The notes: a model not told the origin generated them from the sequence alone. A stretch of DNA of 64,000 nucleotides from Misgurnus anguillicaudatus (GCF_027580225.2 NC_073360.2:12187001-12251000); one strand, 5' to 3'; numbered from the stretch's first letter, positions 39,226 to 50,867 are shown. Made by a program: numbers and translations.

Positions 39226-39227
39226 GG

Positions 39228-40208
39228 GGGCATCAGCGTTAACGCTTGACGGAGGGTAGGGGTGGGCGATATGACCAAAATTTTATTTCACGATAGGAGT
39301 CATTATATTTGATGATAACGATATGTATCACTGTACAGTTTTTTGCATGAAAAGAAAATAAAAACAAACAAAATTTAAGCTCACTGAAGATAAACAGTGA
39401 TGAAAGAATGATAATAAATAATAATTTATATTATATATCTTAATAAAGGTAGAAAAGTGATTTAGTCAAGAGCAGTGAGAGATTTTCACAAAAACATGAG
39501 TGACAGACAGGAGGAAAATTAGGTAACTTACTCTTTAAGACCAAAGTCCGGATCCAATATACTGTTACACATGCCTTTTTTACTTTCTCTTAAGCCTAAA
39601 TGGTCATGTTTATGAGGAAACTTGCAAAGACGTGAATTTTGAGGCAAATAAAGCGACAAAAATGCTCACGAGCTTAATGAGCAGCGGATGCGCTCCTCTC
39701 ACACAAAAACAGGGCGTGCATATAGCACTGTTGTTTGTGTTTCAATGGCTTAAATCACTTGTTTAAAACTGCAGTGTTTAAATATGTGTACAAACGTTAA
39801 GTTTTCGTGACTACGTGCACAGCAACGTGTTGTGGCCACGTAAACTCGATAGAGGCGATTAGTCCAAAATCTCTACCGGTTGACAAATTTCTACCGGTTT
39901 ATCACCCTGAAGTGTGGCCCTGATGCGTTAACAACAATCACAGTGCCCGCAACGCATGCTCCTCTGTCCTCCGGTCTTGCATAAACGTAATTATCCGGCT
40001 CTGCACTAGGTTATTTGCATAAGGCGTTTGGATCGACTGATGCCTACGTTGGTGCTTGAAAAGTTGAGAAATATGTAACTTCTACTGAGAGCAACGCCAG
40101 TGACGTGACGCCGTCGGATCCACAATTCAGTTCAGCAATGAATGACGTCACCCATTCAAAGTAAATGAGACGCGTTAATGCTGAGGGCCTGTATAAATGT
40201 ACCGTAAC
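39228..40208. mobile_element. Harbinger-like element split by an hAT-like insertion
   Basis: The outer parts (GCGTTAACGCTTGACGGAGG on the left; TTATTTGCATAAGGC, GGATCCACAATTCAG and TGTATAAATGTACCGTAAC on the right) match the intact relative at 29825-30142. Between them, about 39254-39911, an AGGGGTGGGCGATATGACC...TTTATCACCCT element has inserted. Confidence 0.6.
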
Positions 40209-40249
40209 ATTTATTGGTGCTTGTACGTTTTCAGAAGTATTCAATTTGA

Positions 40250-40430
40250 TTCAAGATTATTTATTTCTATAGCGCTTTTTACAATTCTGCATTATTGCTT
40301 AGCAGCTTTACAAAAAACGAAGTTAGGAATAAACAGACGATGAATATTTCATAGTAAATGAACGTAGGTTCGGGAGGAGCCTAAACATTTAGTCCTGTCA
40401 GTTATCGTTAAGAGCATATATAAGAGTCAG
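40250..40430. repeat. Dispersed repeat with TTTATAGCGCTTT-type motif
   Basis: ATTTATTTCTATAGCGCTTT followed by TTAGCAGCTTTACAAAAAAC resembles a repeat common in fish DNA. The ends are not defined. Confidence 0.4.
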
Positions 40431-40434
40431 TCTC

Positions 40435-41066
40435 CATGCCCAGCAGCAATTTTTCCAGCATCCCTCTTCCCCATCTAATCATTCACTGCTCTATATGTAA
40501 TTTTGTGTAGTTTGGTTACAGGGGGGTTGAACTTGGAGCTGGTCTTAGGTTCAAGCACTCTTCGAGGACAGCAAGCCAAGTCCGTTTACTATTAATATTA
40601 AGACTGAATGGGCAAGCAAACTCATGAATGGAAAGTTAAAATATTCGTATAGTGACATGGGACAGATTTGTCATTGCAAATTTACTTTTGCACATCTTGA
40701 GAGGCAACTGTTATTCCTTCTAAGCAGGCTCTTGGGCATAAAGCCACAAGGGGTGGACAATATTGACATATAAATTCATATCTCAGAAATCTTTGGATGA
40801 CTAGTGATATACGATAAATATCTCTGTTTTCTACAAAGTGGAATAAATGTTTACATGCAAGTGTGAAATGTCCCCTTGGTAAAAATTTTATTTAAGGACA
40901 GGGTTTTAAACCTATAAAGCTGCATGACATGCAGGCTGGTTTGAAAGCTTACGTCTGACCTCAGTGTATAATTCTGGTAGAGGTTCTGTTGCAAAGAAGG
41001 GAGAGTCATTCAGACCGATAATAAATATTGTCTCATCCCTTTCCCACTGGGACATATCCCAAAATA
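40435..41066. other. Non-coding DNA, no feature recognised
   Basis: Nothing recognisable. Confidence 0.4.
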
Positions 41067-41074
41067 TTACTTAA

Positions 41075-41803
41075 AGGGGGACTTCACTTTTTTGAAAATA
41101 TGCTCATTTTCCAGCTCCCCTAGAGTTAAACATTTGATTTTTACCGTTTTGGAATTCATTCAGGTGATCTCCGGGTCTGGCACTACCACTTTTAGCATAG
41201 CTTAGCATAATCCATTGAATCTTATCTGAAAGTCCTTGATTATTATGCCAGAATGAGAGTATACTGCCCTACAAAGCGAAAGCGCAGTAACTACGCATTT
41301 GGTCAAAATTGAGTTAAGGGTTAAAATGGGCTTTGTGAGATCTGTTGTGTCTTGTGACAAAGTCTCCTGGTTAAATTTTGTCCCATTTCAGAGAAATGTG
41401 TGTGCCAAAATTGCAGTAACATGTTTGACTGGCTGGTGTAAAAAACTTTAAAGCCATTTTTCTCAGTTTCAGTGTTTGCGTAGATACTGCACTTAGCCTT
41501 TGGAGGGCAGTATAGTTCCTAGCCATATCTGCCTAGAAAAATGCAACTTTTAATTTAACATCGGTCTTAGTACACAATGTAACTACAGAAGAGTCAAGTT
41601 TAAAATAGAAAAAATATTGAAACTCTTTGGTTATTTTTTAGCACGATGCTAATTAGATTCAATGGATTATGCTAAGATATGCTAAAAGTGCTAGCGCCAG
41701 ACCTGGAGATCAGCTGAATGGATTCCAAAAAGGTAAAAATCAAATGTTTAACTCTAGGGGAGCTGGAAAATGAACATATTTTCAAAAAAAGTGAAATGTC
41801 CCT
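41075..41803. mobile_element. TTAA-flanked fold-back element, 729 bp
   Basis: TTAA lies at 41071-41074 and 41804-41807. Arms are inverted: AAAATATGCTCATTTTCCAG / CTGGAAAATGAACATATTTT and TTAGCATAGCTTAGCATAAT / ATTATGCTAAGATATGCTAA (with small differences). The structure is that of a piggyBac-like MITE. Confidence 0.85.
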
Positions 41804-41809
41804 TTAAAC

Positions 41810-43578
41810 TCGATATACTACTCAGCCCTACTGCGATCTATTTACCAGATTGCAGTTTAAAGCATTTTTATTTCATGTATAGTTAAGTAGACTTTTCCAA
41901 GTCAATTCACTAGACTCTTTCAATATTTCATGTGAAGTATTTTATTAGCTAACCTTGTATCAGCTGTACCAGCACTCTGTCTGTATGTTTTTGCGATGCT
42001 TATGATTTGTTTGTTTCTGGCTGATTTGGCTCTCGTCTTTGGCGGTTGTAAATTCATATTTGATTCATGGCACTAATAGTTGAACATTGTTGAACATGAA
42101 TATGTGAAAATACACAGCTGGAACAGATTAAACAGATGTGTTTCTTGTGCTGGCGTCCAAGAGAGCATAATAAAGAGCCATGTACTCAAGAACTGGGCAA
42201 TAATACTCATTTCTTAATAAGACTGATGACATTTTGGCCGTGAACCAGCAGTCATGGCACGTGGTTACGCTGATTTTTATTACCTCCTGGATGTGCGTGT
42301 CTATCTGTGGTCAGGCATCTGTTGTGTTGGTATGTTAACGTTTTTTGTAGTGTTCCTCTGCTAGCATGTGTATTCAAGGTGCAAAACCATTGTTAGATCG
42401 TATCCTCTTGTTTGTTACATCTTGGATGATTGTCATATGGAAGGCATTAGGTGGCACCTAAGGCCATCTGTTTTCAGCATAATTAGGCCTATACGTAATT
42501 TCCTGCCCTATGTCAGTGTGAATGATATAATCACTCCCTCATACTTTAGCTTACTATCTAGTGTCCACATCTGATGGCCTTCATCATAATTATGGACCAC
42601 AGTAGACTAACCATGTGGTCATTTTGATGTAGACAAATACTCAATAGACAAATCAGCTGTTTTTCCCCTTTCAAGTCTTGCACCGCATGCATAAGACTGT
42701 GTTTCAAGTCAACATGGTCCATGAACAGTTTAAAGGTTAGGAAAAGGATCCTTGTTTAAAAAAGCTCTGCTGTGCTGTAAAATGGAAACATCATCTTGTC
42801 TGAGAGTACATTGAGTTCAGTTCAAGTTTAATATTTAACACATGAGATGAAGTAGATTATTTTCCATGCCGTAATCTCTTAGATTATGTGGGCGAGTTGA
42901 TGTTAAATGAACACTAAGCCACCACACCCTGAGCACTGCATTGCTCAGCGGATCTCCACCTTGTTTTGACTGCTATATAATGCACTCTTCAGGCCTCTTT
43001 ACTCTTTTTCCCTGGGTAAGCCAATATAGCCAACTTCTTCTGTTTTCCTTAATGGCAAGTGCCTATTGATTTTTGGCTAATCACACTGCAACAGAAGTGT
43101 ACTAAAAAGGTTTTTGAGAGTGTGGTATGAATTAAGCATGACTCTTCTGATCTTATCACCAACCCGGCAATGACCTACTAGCCAGGGGCCAAATCTTTTT
43201 GCTTAGAAATGCTGAAAATGTTGAATCAGTAGTTTGTGATTTTGAGAACGCTGGTTCTGTACACTAAAGCAATTCTGCCAGAGCGAATTCGCCTCAGTGG
43301 TGTCATTACATTTGGCCCAGACCATGACAGTGACATCTGCGACTGCAATCATGTGTCACTTGTGATTGCAAGATGTGTTGCTTTGAGAGTCGCTGTCAGC
43401 ACATTACCTGGTCATACCTCACAGGTGCTGCTGTTGATATGGGAGATGAAGATCTGTGACATTTCTTGTTCTGTGATGTCTTTTTCTTGGCACATACCCA
43501 AACCATTCTGTTTCCTTGGATTATTCCCATTACGACTACCTGGATTCATCCCAAATCATCTAAAAAGGCCTGTTTATC
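41810..43578. other. Non-coding DNA, no feature recognised
   Basis: A 158-codon frame at 43236-43712 runs into the SINE at its 3' end and has no domain resemblance, so it is not called. Confidence 0.4.
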
Positions 43579-43580
43579 GT

Positions 43581-43723
43581 AATTTACATTTATCTTCTTG
43601 GCAGACGCTTTTATCCAAAGCGACTTACGAGGTATACGTTTTCAGGTCTTGTGTTCCCTGGCTTTCAAAACCCATGACATTGATGTTGCTTGTGCCATGC
43701 TGTACCAGTTGAGCTACGTGAAC
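43581..43723 (-). repeat. tRNA-derived SINE, minus orientation
   Basis: The best-preserved SINE tail in the window is GGCAGACGCTTTTATCCAAA followed by GCGACTTACGAGG. The inverted tRNA-like head ends at GTACCAGTTGAGCTACGTGA (A-box inverted). Confidence 0.82.
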
Positions 43724-43786
43724 ATTTTCAGTAGTAGGGATATGCAAAGCTAAAATTACCATTTTAAAAGCTGTGACTTAGTTGTG

Positions 43787-43905
43787 CACCTCTATAGCTA
43801 AGTGGTAGAGCATTGCGTTAGCAGCACAAGATGTCATGGGATCGAACCCCAGTATCACACATAGGCTACTTATAAAAAGGTTTAACTGTAAGTCGTGACA
43901 CACTA
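43787..43905 (+). repeat. tRNA-derived SINE, plus orientation
   Basis: An A-box region TAGCTAAGTGGTAGAGCATT and a B-box GGGATCGAACCCC precede a short degraded tail. It lies 64 bp from the minus-strand SINE, giving a head-to-head pair. Confidence 0.8.
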
Positions 43906-43909
43906 TCTT

Positions 43910-45158
43910 TAAAAGTTTAGATAAACTACTCTACCTTGATAAACAAGTAGTGAATTAACAAATGATTAGTCTACCATCATGACCCATCATAAATAATTAT
44001 TGCTTACAATGCATGTATCTTAATGTGGAAAACAAGGGGAGGATACTTGATACCTACTCCCTGCATTCTGTAATTATAGCCACATCTGTTTAGGTTTGTC
44101 TTTGCTTATGGCAGACTGTTGGGGCTCAGGGTTTTAGGAACATAGTCTCCTGTGAGTTCTTGTCATCTGTTGCCTAGACGTGTTCTGTTCATTTTGTAGA
44201 TAACCGCAAGCTTCAAATCGGTGACTTCTGTTATGCACACAATTTATACATTTTTTTTTTAAATGAGACCATTTTTTCTGCATCACTCTGTTTGAAATGT
44301 CAAAGGAGTTGCTATTTTTTGTTTTGTTACCATATTCTTTTGAAAATGATTCCGGGAGACTGTAAAAAAAGCCATTGTGTAGTGCCCCCTATTTAGGGCC
44401 ATTTGGGCTTCCCTGGTTGCTTAATTAACCACTTTAGTATTGAAGTGCTTATCACAGCTTTCATCTCTGTTGTGTGTTTTGAGATTTGAATGTGATCTTG
44501 TAGGAGTGGTTGTGGCGCGCAATTATTTTTTTAGCTTACTGTAGTATCGTAATAATAGTCTTCATTATGGTTTATGCAATTAAACACAAATTTCAAGGGT
44601 CTGTGACATCAATAACTTGCATACATTTTTCTTGATGCAGAAACATACAAATCTTTAGGCTTGTCACTATGCCAACATTTGCCAAGGATGCACTGGGTGT
44701 TCGGCAACCGAAACTATTCTGCTGAAAATAGCAAAAACCATTGGATACTTTAAAATTCTTCCACACTGCCTACGTGTTTGCTACATTTATAAAGCATGCA
44801 TGCCTCTCACTCTAGCTGGTTGCTATTCAGACATGTCATCAAAAATATTCTTCTGTAAAATGTATTCTGTCTTTTTACTTGTTCAACCAAACACTGAAAA
44901 CCCGAATTTTGGTTGCTGAACATTCAGTGCATCCATAATTTCAATTGTTGAAATCAGTACCAGTGAGATATCACAATTCACAAGTCTGTGAATGTGCTAT
45001 TAAAAACATTTCTTTAATTTATTCATTGATAAATGAAGTGATGTTGATTTAGAGAAATGTTAATTTTAAAAAGCGTCAGGTCTAAATGCCATTTGTTTTA
45101 ATTTAATTTTTTAAAATATTTTCTTAATATAATGTGTTGTATTTCTTCTCTTTTTTTA
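43910..45158. other. Intronic or flanking DNA before the first mapped exon
   Basis: AT-rich, ending in the pyrimidine tract and AG of the acceptor. No other feature was recognised. Confidence 0.45.
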
Positions 45159-45159
45159 G

Positions 45160-45539
45160 GGTCCGATCCAGGCTGGACAAACCTAAAATCTGTAGGATTA
45201 CGGTTTTAAAGAGCCCTTGAAGAGAGGAGATGGGCTGGAATGTTACCACTTGCAGCACACCTGCCTAAATCCACAGTGCCTCTTTCCCCCACCCTCAAAC
45301 CCCATTCCCTTATTCCACTTCTAAATCTCTGCTAAATTCATGGATGGACTAATGTCTCTGGATTTAACATTTCTCCACTGAGGACATATTGGGCCTGCAT
45401 AAACAAAACCTAAAAGCAACTTTCTGGATCTTTAGAAATCACGTTTTGTCTGGCCTGTAAGCACTTGGATGGAATATCAGCCCAGCAGCTTTCAGACTAG
45501 AGCTTCTGGGAATGGCAAGATGAGCGCTGTCATACGATA
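45160..45539 (+). other. arhgap35: arhgap35 5'UTR part of the first coding exon
   Basis: A pyrimidine-rich run ending in TTTTTTTAG places a splice acceptor at 45158-45159, so the exon should begin at 45160 and run into the coding sequence at 45540. It holds 380 nt of leader with several short upstream ORFs (annotated separately). An acceptor here implies at least one non-coding exon further upstream, which I could not locate. The main start is an ATG ATG pair at 45540-45545. The first ATG has A at -3, and the second has A at -3 and G at +4, a strong vertebrate start context. The acceptor is inferred from sequence alone; transcript data could move it. Confidence 0.7.
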
Positions 45540-45540
45540 A
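45230..45540 (+). promoter_or_regulatory. Cluster of upstream ORFs in the arhgap35 leader
   Basis: Five short upstream ORFs can be read in the 380-nt leader: 45230-45268 (12 codons, starts MGWNVTT), 45240-45335 (31 codons), 45340-45381 (13 codons, MDGLMSLDLTFLH), 45469-45540 (23 codons, starts MEYQPSSF and ends KMSAVIR) and 45512-45523 (MAR). The TAA of the 23-codon uORF overlaps the main start as TAATG (45538-45542). Its inner ATG at 45520 overlaps the TGA of the 3-codon ORF as ATGA. This arrangement would favour re-initiation or leaky scanning and is expected to lower basal translation. Coordinates are directly visible; the regulatory role is inferred. Confidence 0.55.
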
Positions 45541-48500
45541 TGATGGCAAAAAAACAAGATGGCCGGGCGCCAACCTACAACCTTGTTGTGGTAGGTTTGT
45601 CCGGGACTGAGAAGGAGAAGGGGCAATGCGGGGTGGGCAAGTCTTGCCTTTGTAATCGCTTTGTCCGCCCCAGTGCAGATGATTTTTATTTGGACCACAC
45701 GTCTGTTTTAAGCACAAGTGACTTTGGAGGTAGAGTGGTAAACAATGACCACTTCCTTTTTTGGGGTGAGGCAGTACGAATGTCGGAGGAGGGGGCTGAG
45801 TCCCGAATGCATGTGGTGGAGCAAACAGAGTTTATTGATGACCAAACGTTCCAGCCACATCGAAGTACTGCTTTACAACCCTACATCAAGCGGGCAGCTT
45901 CTAACAAACTGGCCTCTGCTGAGAAGCTTATGTATTTCTGTACAGATCAGCTTGGGCTAGAACAAGACTTTGAGCAGAAGCAAATGCCAGAAGGCAAGCT
46001 TTTAGTAGATGGATTCTTACTGTGTGTAGATGTGAGTAGGGGTATGAACCGTAACTTTGATGACCAGATGAAGTTTATCACCAATCTATATAATCAGCTA
46101 GCTAAGACCAAGAAGCCAGTTGTACTTGTGCTGACCAAGTGTGATGAAGGGGTTGAGCGGTACATCAAAGACTCTCACACCTTTGCCATGACAAAGAAAA
46201 ACTTGCAGGTTGTTGAGACCTCAGCACGCTCTAATGTTAATGTTGACCTTGCCTTCCTCACTTTGGTGCAGTTGATCGATAAGAGTCGAGGGAAGCCCAA
46301 GATAATTCCATACTTTGAAGCCCTTAAGCAGCAGAGTCAGCAGATAGCATCCGCCAAGGACCGTTATGAATGGCTGGTCAGCCGCATTGTAAAGAACCAT
46401 AATGAAACATGGCCAAACATGAACCGCAGAATGCAGACATCTCCTGAGTACAAAGATTATGTCTTCCTTGAGGGTACTTCCAAAGCCAAGAAACTATTTC
46501 AACAACATGTACACAGACTGAAGCAGGAACATATAGAAAGGCGGCGTAAAATCTATCTCAACACACTCCCACAGGCTCTTGACTCCTTGGTCCCAGAACT
46601 TGATGAGATTGATCACCTGAGCTGGTCAGGAGTACAGAAAGTTCTAGAAACTAAGCGGGAGTTCTCCCATTGGTTTGTCGTGTTGGATGATACACCATGG
46701 GAAATTACACCACACATTGATAACATGGAGGATGAACGAATTCCCCAAGATCTTTTGGAAACCCCAGCAGCAGAAGTAATCTATGAGAGTCACTTAGAGC
46801 ACCTGCGTAATGAGCGAAAGCGGGCAGAGATACGATGGGAATTCAAAGAGAAACTTACTTCCTCTCCATTTGTTACGCCTGGTAAACCCTGGGAGGAAGC
46901 CCGTAGCTTCATTATGAATGAAGAGTTCTATCAGTGGTTAGAGGAGTCAGAGTACCTTGATATGTATAACAAACACCAGAAGGTAATTATTGACCAAGCC
47001 AAAGAGGACTTTCAAGAACTTTTGCTGGAATACTCTGAGCTGTTCTATGAGCTTGAAGTTGATGCTAAGCCCAGTAAGGAAAAAATGGGTGCCATCCAGG
47101 AAGTACTTGGAGAGGAACAGAGGTTTAAAGCCCTGCAAAAGCTTCAGGCTGAGAGAGATGCATTGGTGCTTAAGCATATCCATTTTGTCTACCACCCTAC
47201 TAAGGAAACCTGTCCATGCAGTCCCTATTGTGTGGATGGTAAAATTGAGCAACAATTAGCCCTCCGCTTTCCCACTCGATATTCATTTGATGGGAATCTA
47301 AAATCACAGTTTGGTGAAGGAAAAGTGGATAGAATTAATCTTGTAATTCTTGGCAAAGATGGACTTGCAAGAGAACTAGCTAATGAAATCAGAGCACTGT
47401 GCACCAATGATGACCGGTATGTGCTAGATGGAAGGACTTATGAACTGGCTCTTCGACCAATAGAGGGCAATGTGCGCCTTCCAGTGAACTCTTTCCACAC
47501 CCCTACTTTTTCTCCACATGGCTGCCTTTGCCTCTACAACTCCAAGGAATCCTTATCATATGTTGTTGACAGCATTGAAAAATTACGAGAATCAACCATA
47601 GGTCGAAGAGACAGTAGCCTACTACAGCTTCCGTTGTCTCTTCTGTTAGTCACAAAACGGGGTGTTGGCTCAATTGCTGATATTGGGGGTGAAACTGCCC
47701 AAAGCTTGATTCAACAAGGTCAGCAAGTGGCTGGCAAATTTCAGTGCAGTTATTTGGAACCTGCTTCCCCAGGTGTGGGTTATGGCCGTAATATAAATGA
47801 AAAGCATTTAAATCAGATTTTAAAAGGTCTCTTAGACACAAGGAGACCCTCACTTGGTGTTGGCAGTAGCTCTCCACCCTTATTGCCTCCACTTGCAGGG
47901 TTCAGAGACTCTCAGCAGAACTCAGAGGCTGACTTAAGAATTGTAATGTGTCTAATGTGTGGAGACACTTATGATGTAGACCAGCTCCTTTCACCTTTCT
48001 TGCTGCCCCAGCACTGTAGACCCTCTTCCAGTCTGTCAAGTGGAACATCAGTACTGTTGGAGTTATCAGTTGGCGGGCAAAGGCAAAGCATTGATCTTGC
48101 TATACTGTCTTATCATTCATCTTTCTCCTTACGTAAAAGCAAATTAGTCCATGGTTACATAGCAGTATACTCGGCCAAACGAAAGGCTTCCATGGAAACA
48201 CTTTGTGCCTTCCTTTGCGAGGTCCAGGACATTATTCCCGTGCAGCTGCTTGCTGTTGCAGAAACTCAGTCAGAACTTGCAGACTCTGAGGCAGTCCGGG
48301 AGCAGCTTGCCCAAGGGGAGGAATTGGCTCATGAAATTGATGCCCGCTTCAGTTCTGTAATCTGTGGACCTGGTGGGGTTGTTGGAGGCTTGCATCGGAT
48401 AGACCACTTCCAGCCATTCCTCAAAGAGGTAGTGGAGAAAAGAACCATTGTAGAAGCAACACACATGTATGACAATGTTGCAGATAATGTCACCAATGAG

Positions 48501-49268
48501 AATTTTTCTTCACCTCGATGCGGCTCTCCAAGCACTACTTTGATGGACTCAGAAGACGACATTGAGCCCTCCCCACCTTGTCCTACTCTTAGGGATGATG
48601 GCATCTTGACTCACAGTGGTTTCAAACTCCCTGATTTAGAGGGTGATAACTTTTCGCTTATCTCTGACATCACCACCTTTGAAAACAAGCTTAACAAATT
48701 TTCACCTCAGGTGCGCCCAAAGCCCAATGTCACCTTTGACATCCCCAAAACACCAAACTTCAGTTCATACATGGACCAGGTGGTCAACAGGCGCTCATTA
48801 CCATCAGTTTCCTGGCCACCAGGCAGTGAAAGTGGCTATGATCCTTCTGATTATGCTGAGCCCATGGATGCAGTTGCAAAACCTCGTCCCACAGAGGAAG
48901 AAACAATATATTCTGTACCACATGATAGCACACAAGGCAAGATCATTACAATTCGCAATGCAAACAAGGGTCATTCTAATGGTGCAGGCAATGGGTCAGA
49001 CAGCGAAGCTGAAAGCAGTTCATTGGAGCGCAGACGGAAAATGTCTGCTCTAGGAGTTAAACCCCGGCTTTATCGTGATCGCTCCAAACGCCTCGGAAAG
49101 TTTAGCAACTTTCGCACAAGCTTCATCGGCAGTGATGATGAAATTGGAGGCCTCCCCAAGACTAAAGAGGATGAGATTGGAGCACAAAAAGGGGACATCT
49201 CTTTAAATGAGGAAAACGAAGACCCAAAAAGAAGAAACATCTTAAAAAGTCTGCGCAGAACTACCAAG
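45540..49268 (+). CDS. arhgap35: Rho GTPase-activating protein 35 (p190A RhoGAP), large first coding exon
   Basis: This single exon encodes 1243 residues of p190A, a cytoplasmic RhoGAP that turns off RhoA downstream of Src, integrins and adhesion. An N-terminal GTPase-like domain has a P-loop at residues 28-35 (GQCGVGKS) and a TKCD guanine-specificity motif at 199-202. The tandem FF-domain region lies at about 270-550. Pseudo-GTPase domains begin near 598 ([15 protein letters not shown]) and 797 ([12 protein letters not shown]). The disordered middle domain keeps both tyrosine sites, DYAEP at Y1105 and IYSVP at Y1124, matching human Y1087 and Y1105, the p120RasGAP-docking region. The frame stops at 49292 only by reading into intron. 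A donor GTAAAA at 49269 after AAG leaves phase 0 and joins 59967. Family resemblance favours ARHGAP35 over ARHGAP5: the start reads [14 protein letters not shown] and the segment after Y1124 reads [13 protein letters not shown]. Which teleost paralogue (a or b) is unresolved. Confidence 0.96.
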
Positions 49269-49343
49269 GTAAAATTTTTATATACATTTTAAGTATCTAA
49301 ATTTTTATATACTTTTAAAAATCATCATTAAATATGTTTGCAC

Positions 49344-50867
49344 TAGGGATGTTAACAATTAATCGATCTTCGATTAATTGTCGATAAGAATTAAATCGAT
49401 AAAACTTAACGATTGTCGAAAAAGCAAGCACGTGTGTCCGGCGCCTGCGCAAAGCACATACTTAGCTGGTGAAAAAACTAACCAAGCGCGAAGAAGTTAA
49501 ACTAGCCATGATCACAATGATGCTCGATGCCAAACACACACTTGGGCTTTTTGTCCTCATTCGAGACGAGGCTGGCTGCTAACGTAACAAAATTGCATCC
49601 GCAGAGGATCTGAGAGGGTCCGATGCCGAAAATCTAAACACAGTTAGGATACTGAAAGCAAAGACCCTCTTCAGGGAAGCCTGCAAGATTAGCATAGCAG
49701 CGCTGCTAAAGCTGCTTTACACAGGGAAGGCGTCCAGAAGCCGTTTTTAATAAACAGATTAAAATGAAAAACTTAAATTCTGGCAAGAAACTGTTAAATG
49801 TAAACTGTAACTGACTGTAGTTACACTCTGAACTCCCGCAACATATATCATTGATCATCATCATGACTGTCTGAGGCGCTACACGCTAAACACTGTTGCG
49901 GGTTTTCTAATGGAAGGTTGAAGTCTTCATAACATAAGCATCTTTGCTGAAAGTACGCCGCAGGTCTAAAGCTGAGGTAACGACGGGAAAAGTGCCCTTT
50001 CGTGTGCTTCTTGGATATAATTACAACAAGCGGTGTATTGACTCAGAAAGCAAGGTGAACAACTACAAAAATAACACTTGATGATAATGAAACTTTTATT
50101 TTGTCATTGATGCATGCGACTGTGCGGAGTGCCCGTTATGAGGCGGAGTTTACTGTGTCTATTAGTCATTATAGAGGGGTTGCAAGTTTACAAACATTGC
50201 AGGGTGCGCGCGCATCCAGGAGGCAGAAAGCCCGATTGGTGAGCTGATCCGCTACTGCAACAACCTTAATTATTGAAGCGTTCTTTATTGTTTGTATATA
50301 AATAAGACTTGATTTTAGTTGGATCTGTTTTTCTGTCTTTATTTTTGCAGTGTTATTGTGATACATGTATGAATTATAATGTTATAATTATAATGCTAGT
50401 AACGTAATAGTCGCATCTACTGGTATGTTAACATCAGGCACCCAGCACTGACTCTGTTGGTACTATTTTCCACGCAACAATTCCTTGGCATTTTGACTTA
50501 CAGACACCGCTACAAGCATACAACACAATGCACTTCTCTTCTTTCTGCCTCTCAGTTGCGCGCGCAACCAGTTAGTGACGTCGCCGTGCAACCCGTCTAT
50601 ATGTCGTTACGAGATTAAATTGATGATTTTTATCAAAACACCAACTGCATTGACTCATTTTACAATCCCACTAGCATATTATTTAGACAAAATAAAATCT
50701 TTTAATTCGCGTGAGGAAGCTGGCGTTTTTATGCACACTTATGTCATTGGCTATATGCCGCTGCTGTAATGGCTTATTGCACTATTACTGTTAACGATTA
50801 TTCGATTGATTGATCGTTAATTTAAATGATCATCGAATATGGGAAAATGCATAATTTGACATCCCTA
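49344..50867. mobile_element. hAT-type element, 1524 bp (long member of TAGGGATGT family)
   Basis: It begins TAGGGATGTTAACAATTAATCG and ends TTGACATCCCTA, with an exact 8-bp TSD GTTTGCAC at 49336-49343 and 50868-50875. It starts 75 bp after the arhgap35 donor. Unlike the 754-bp relative at 14359, it retains a segment with a 95-codon frame (49466-49750) broken by one TAA. This may be a remnant of a transposase or a captured sequence. Confidence 0.93.

Noticed and set aside
41075..41803. CRISPR-like or tandem repeat array
   Set aside because: The repeated words are inverted, not direct with spacers; they are the arms of a fold-back transposon.
43236..43712. 158-codon + frame
   Set aside because: No domain or family resemblance, no splice context, and its last third reads through a minus-strand SINE.
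43787..43870. Possible tRNA gene
   Set aside because: It has A- and B-box motifs but is a SINE head; acceptor and anticodon stems are not maintained and similar heads with SINE tails recur in the window.
49269..49292. Seven-codon extension and stop after the large arhgap35 exon
   Set aside because: It reads into intron past a GTAAAA donor. The phase-0 join to 59967 restores the expected RhoGAP sequence.
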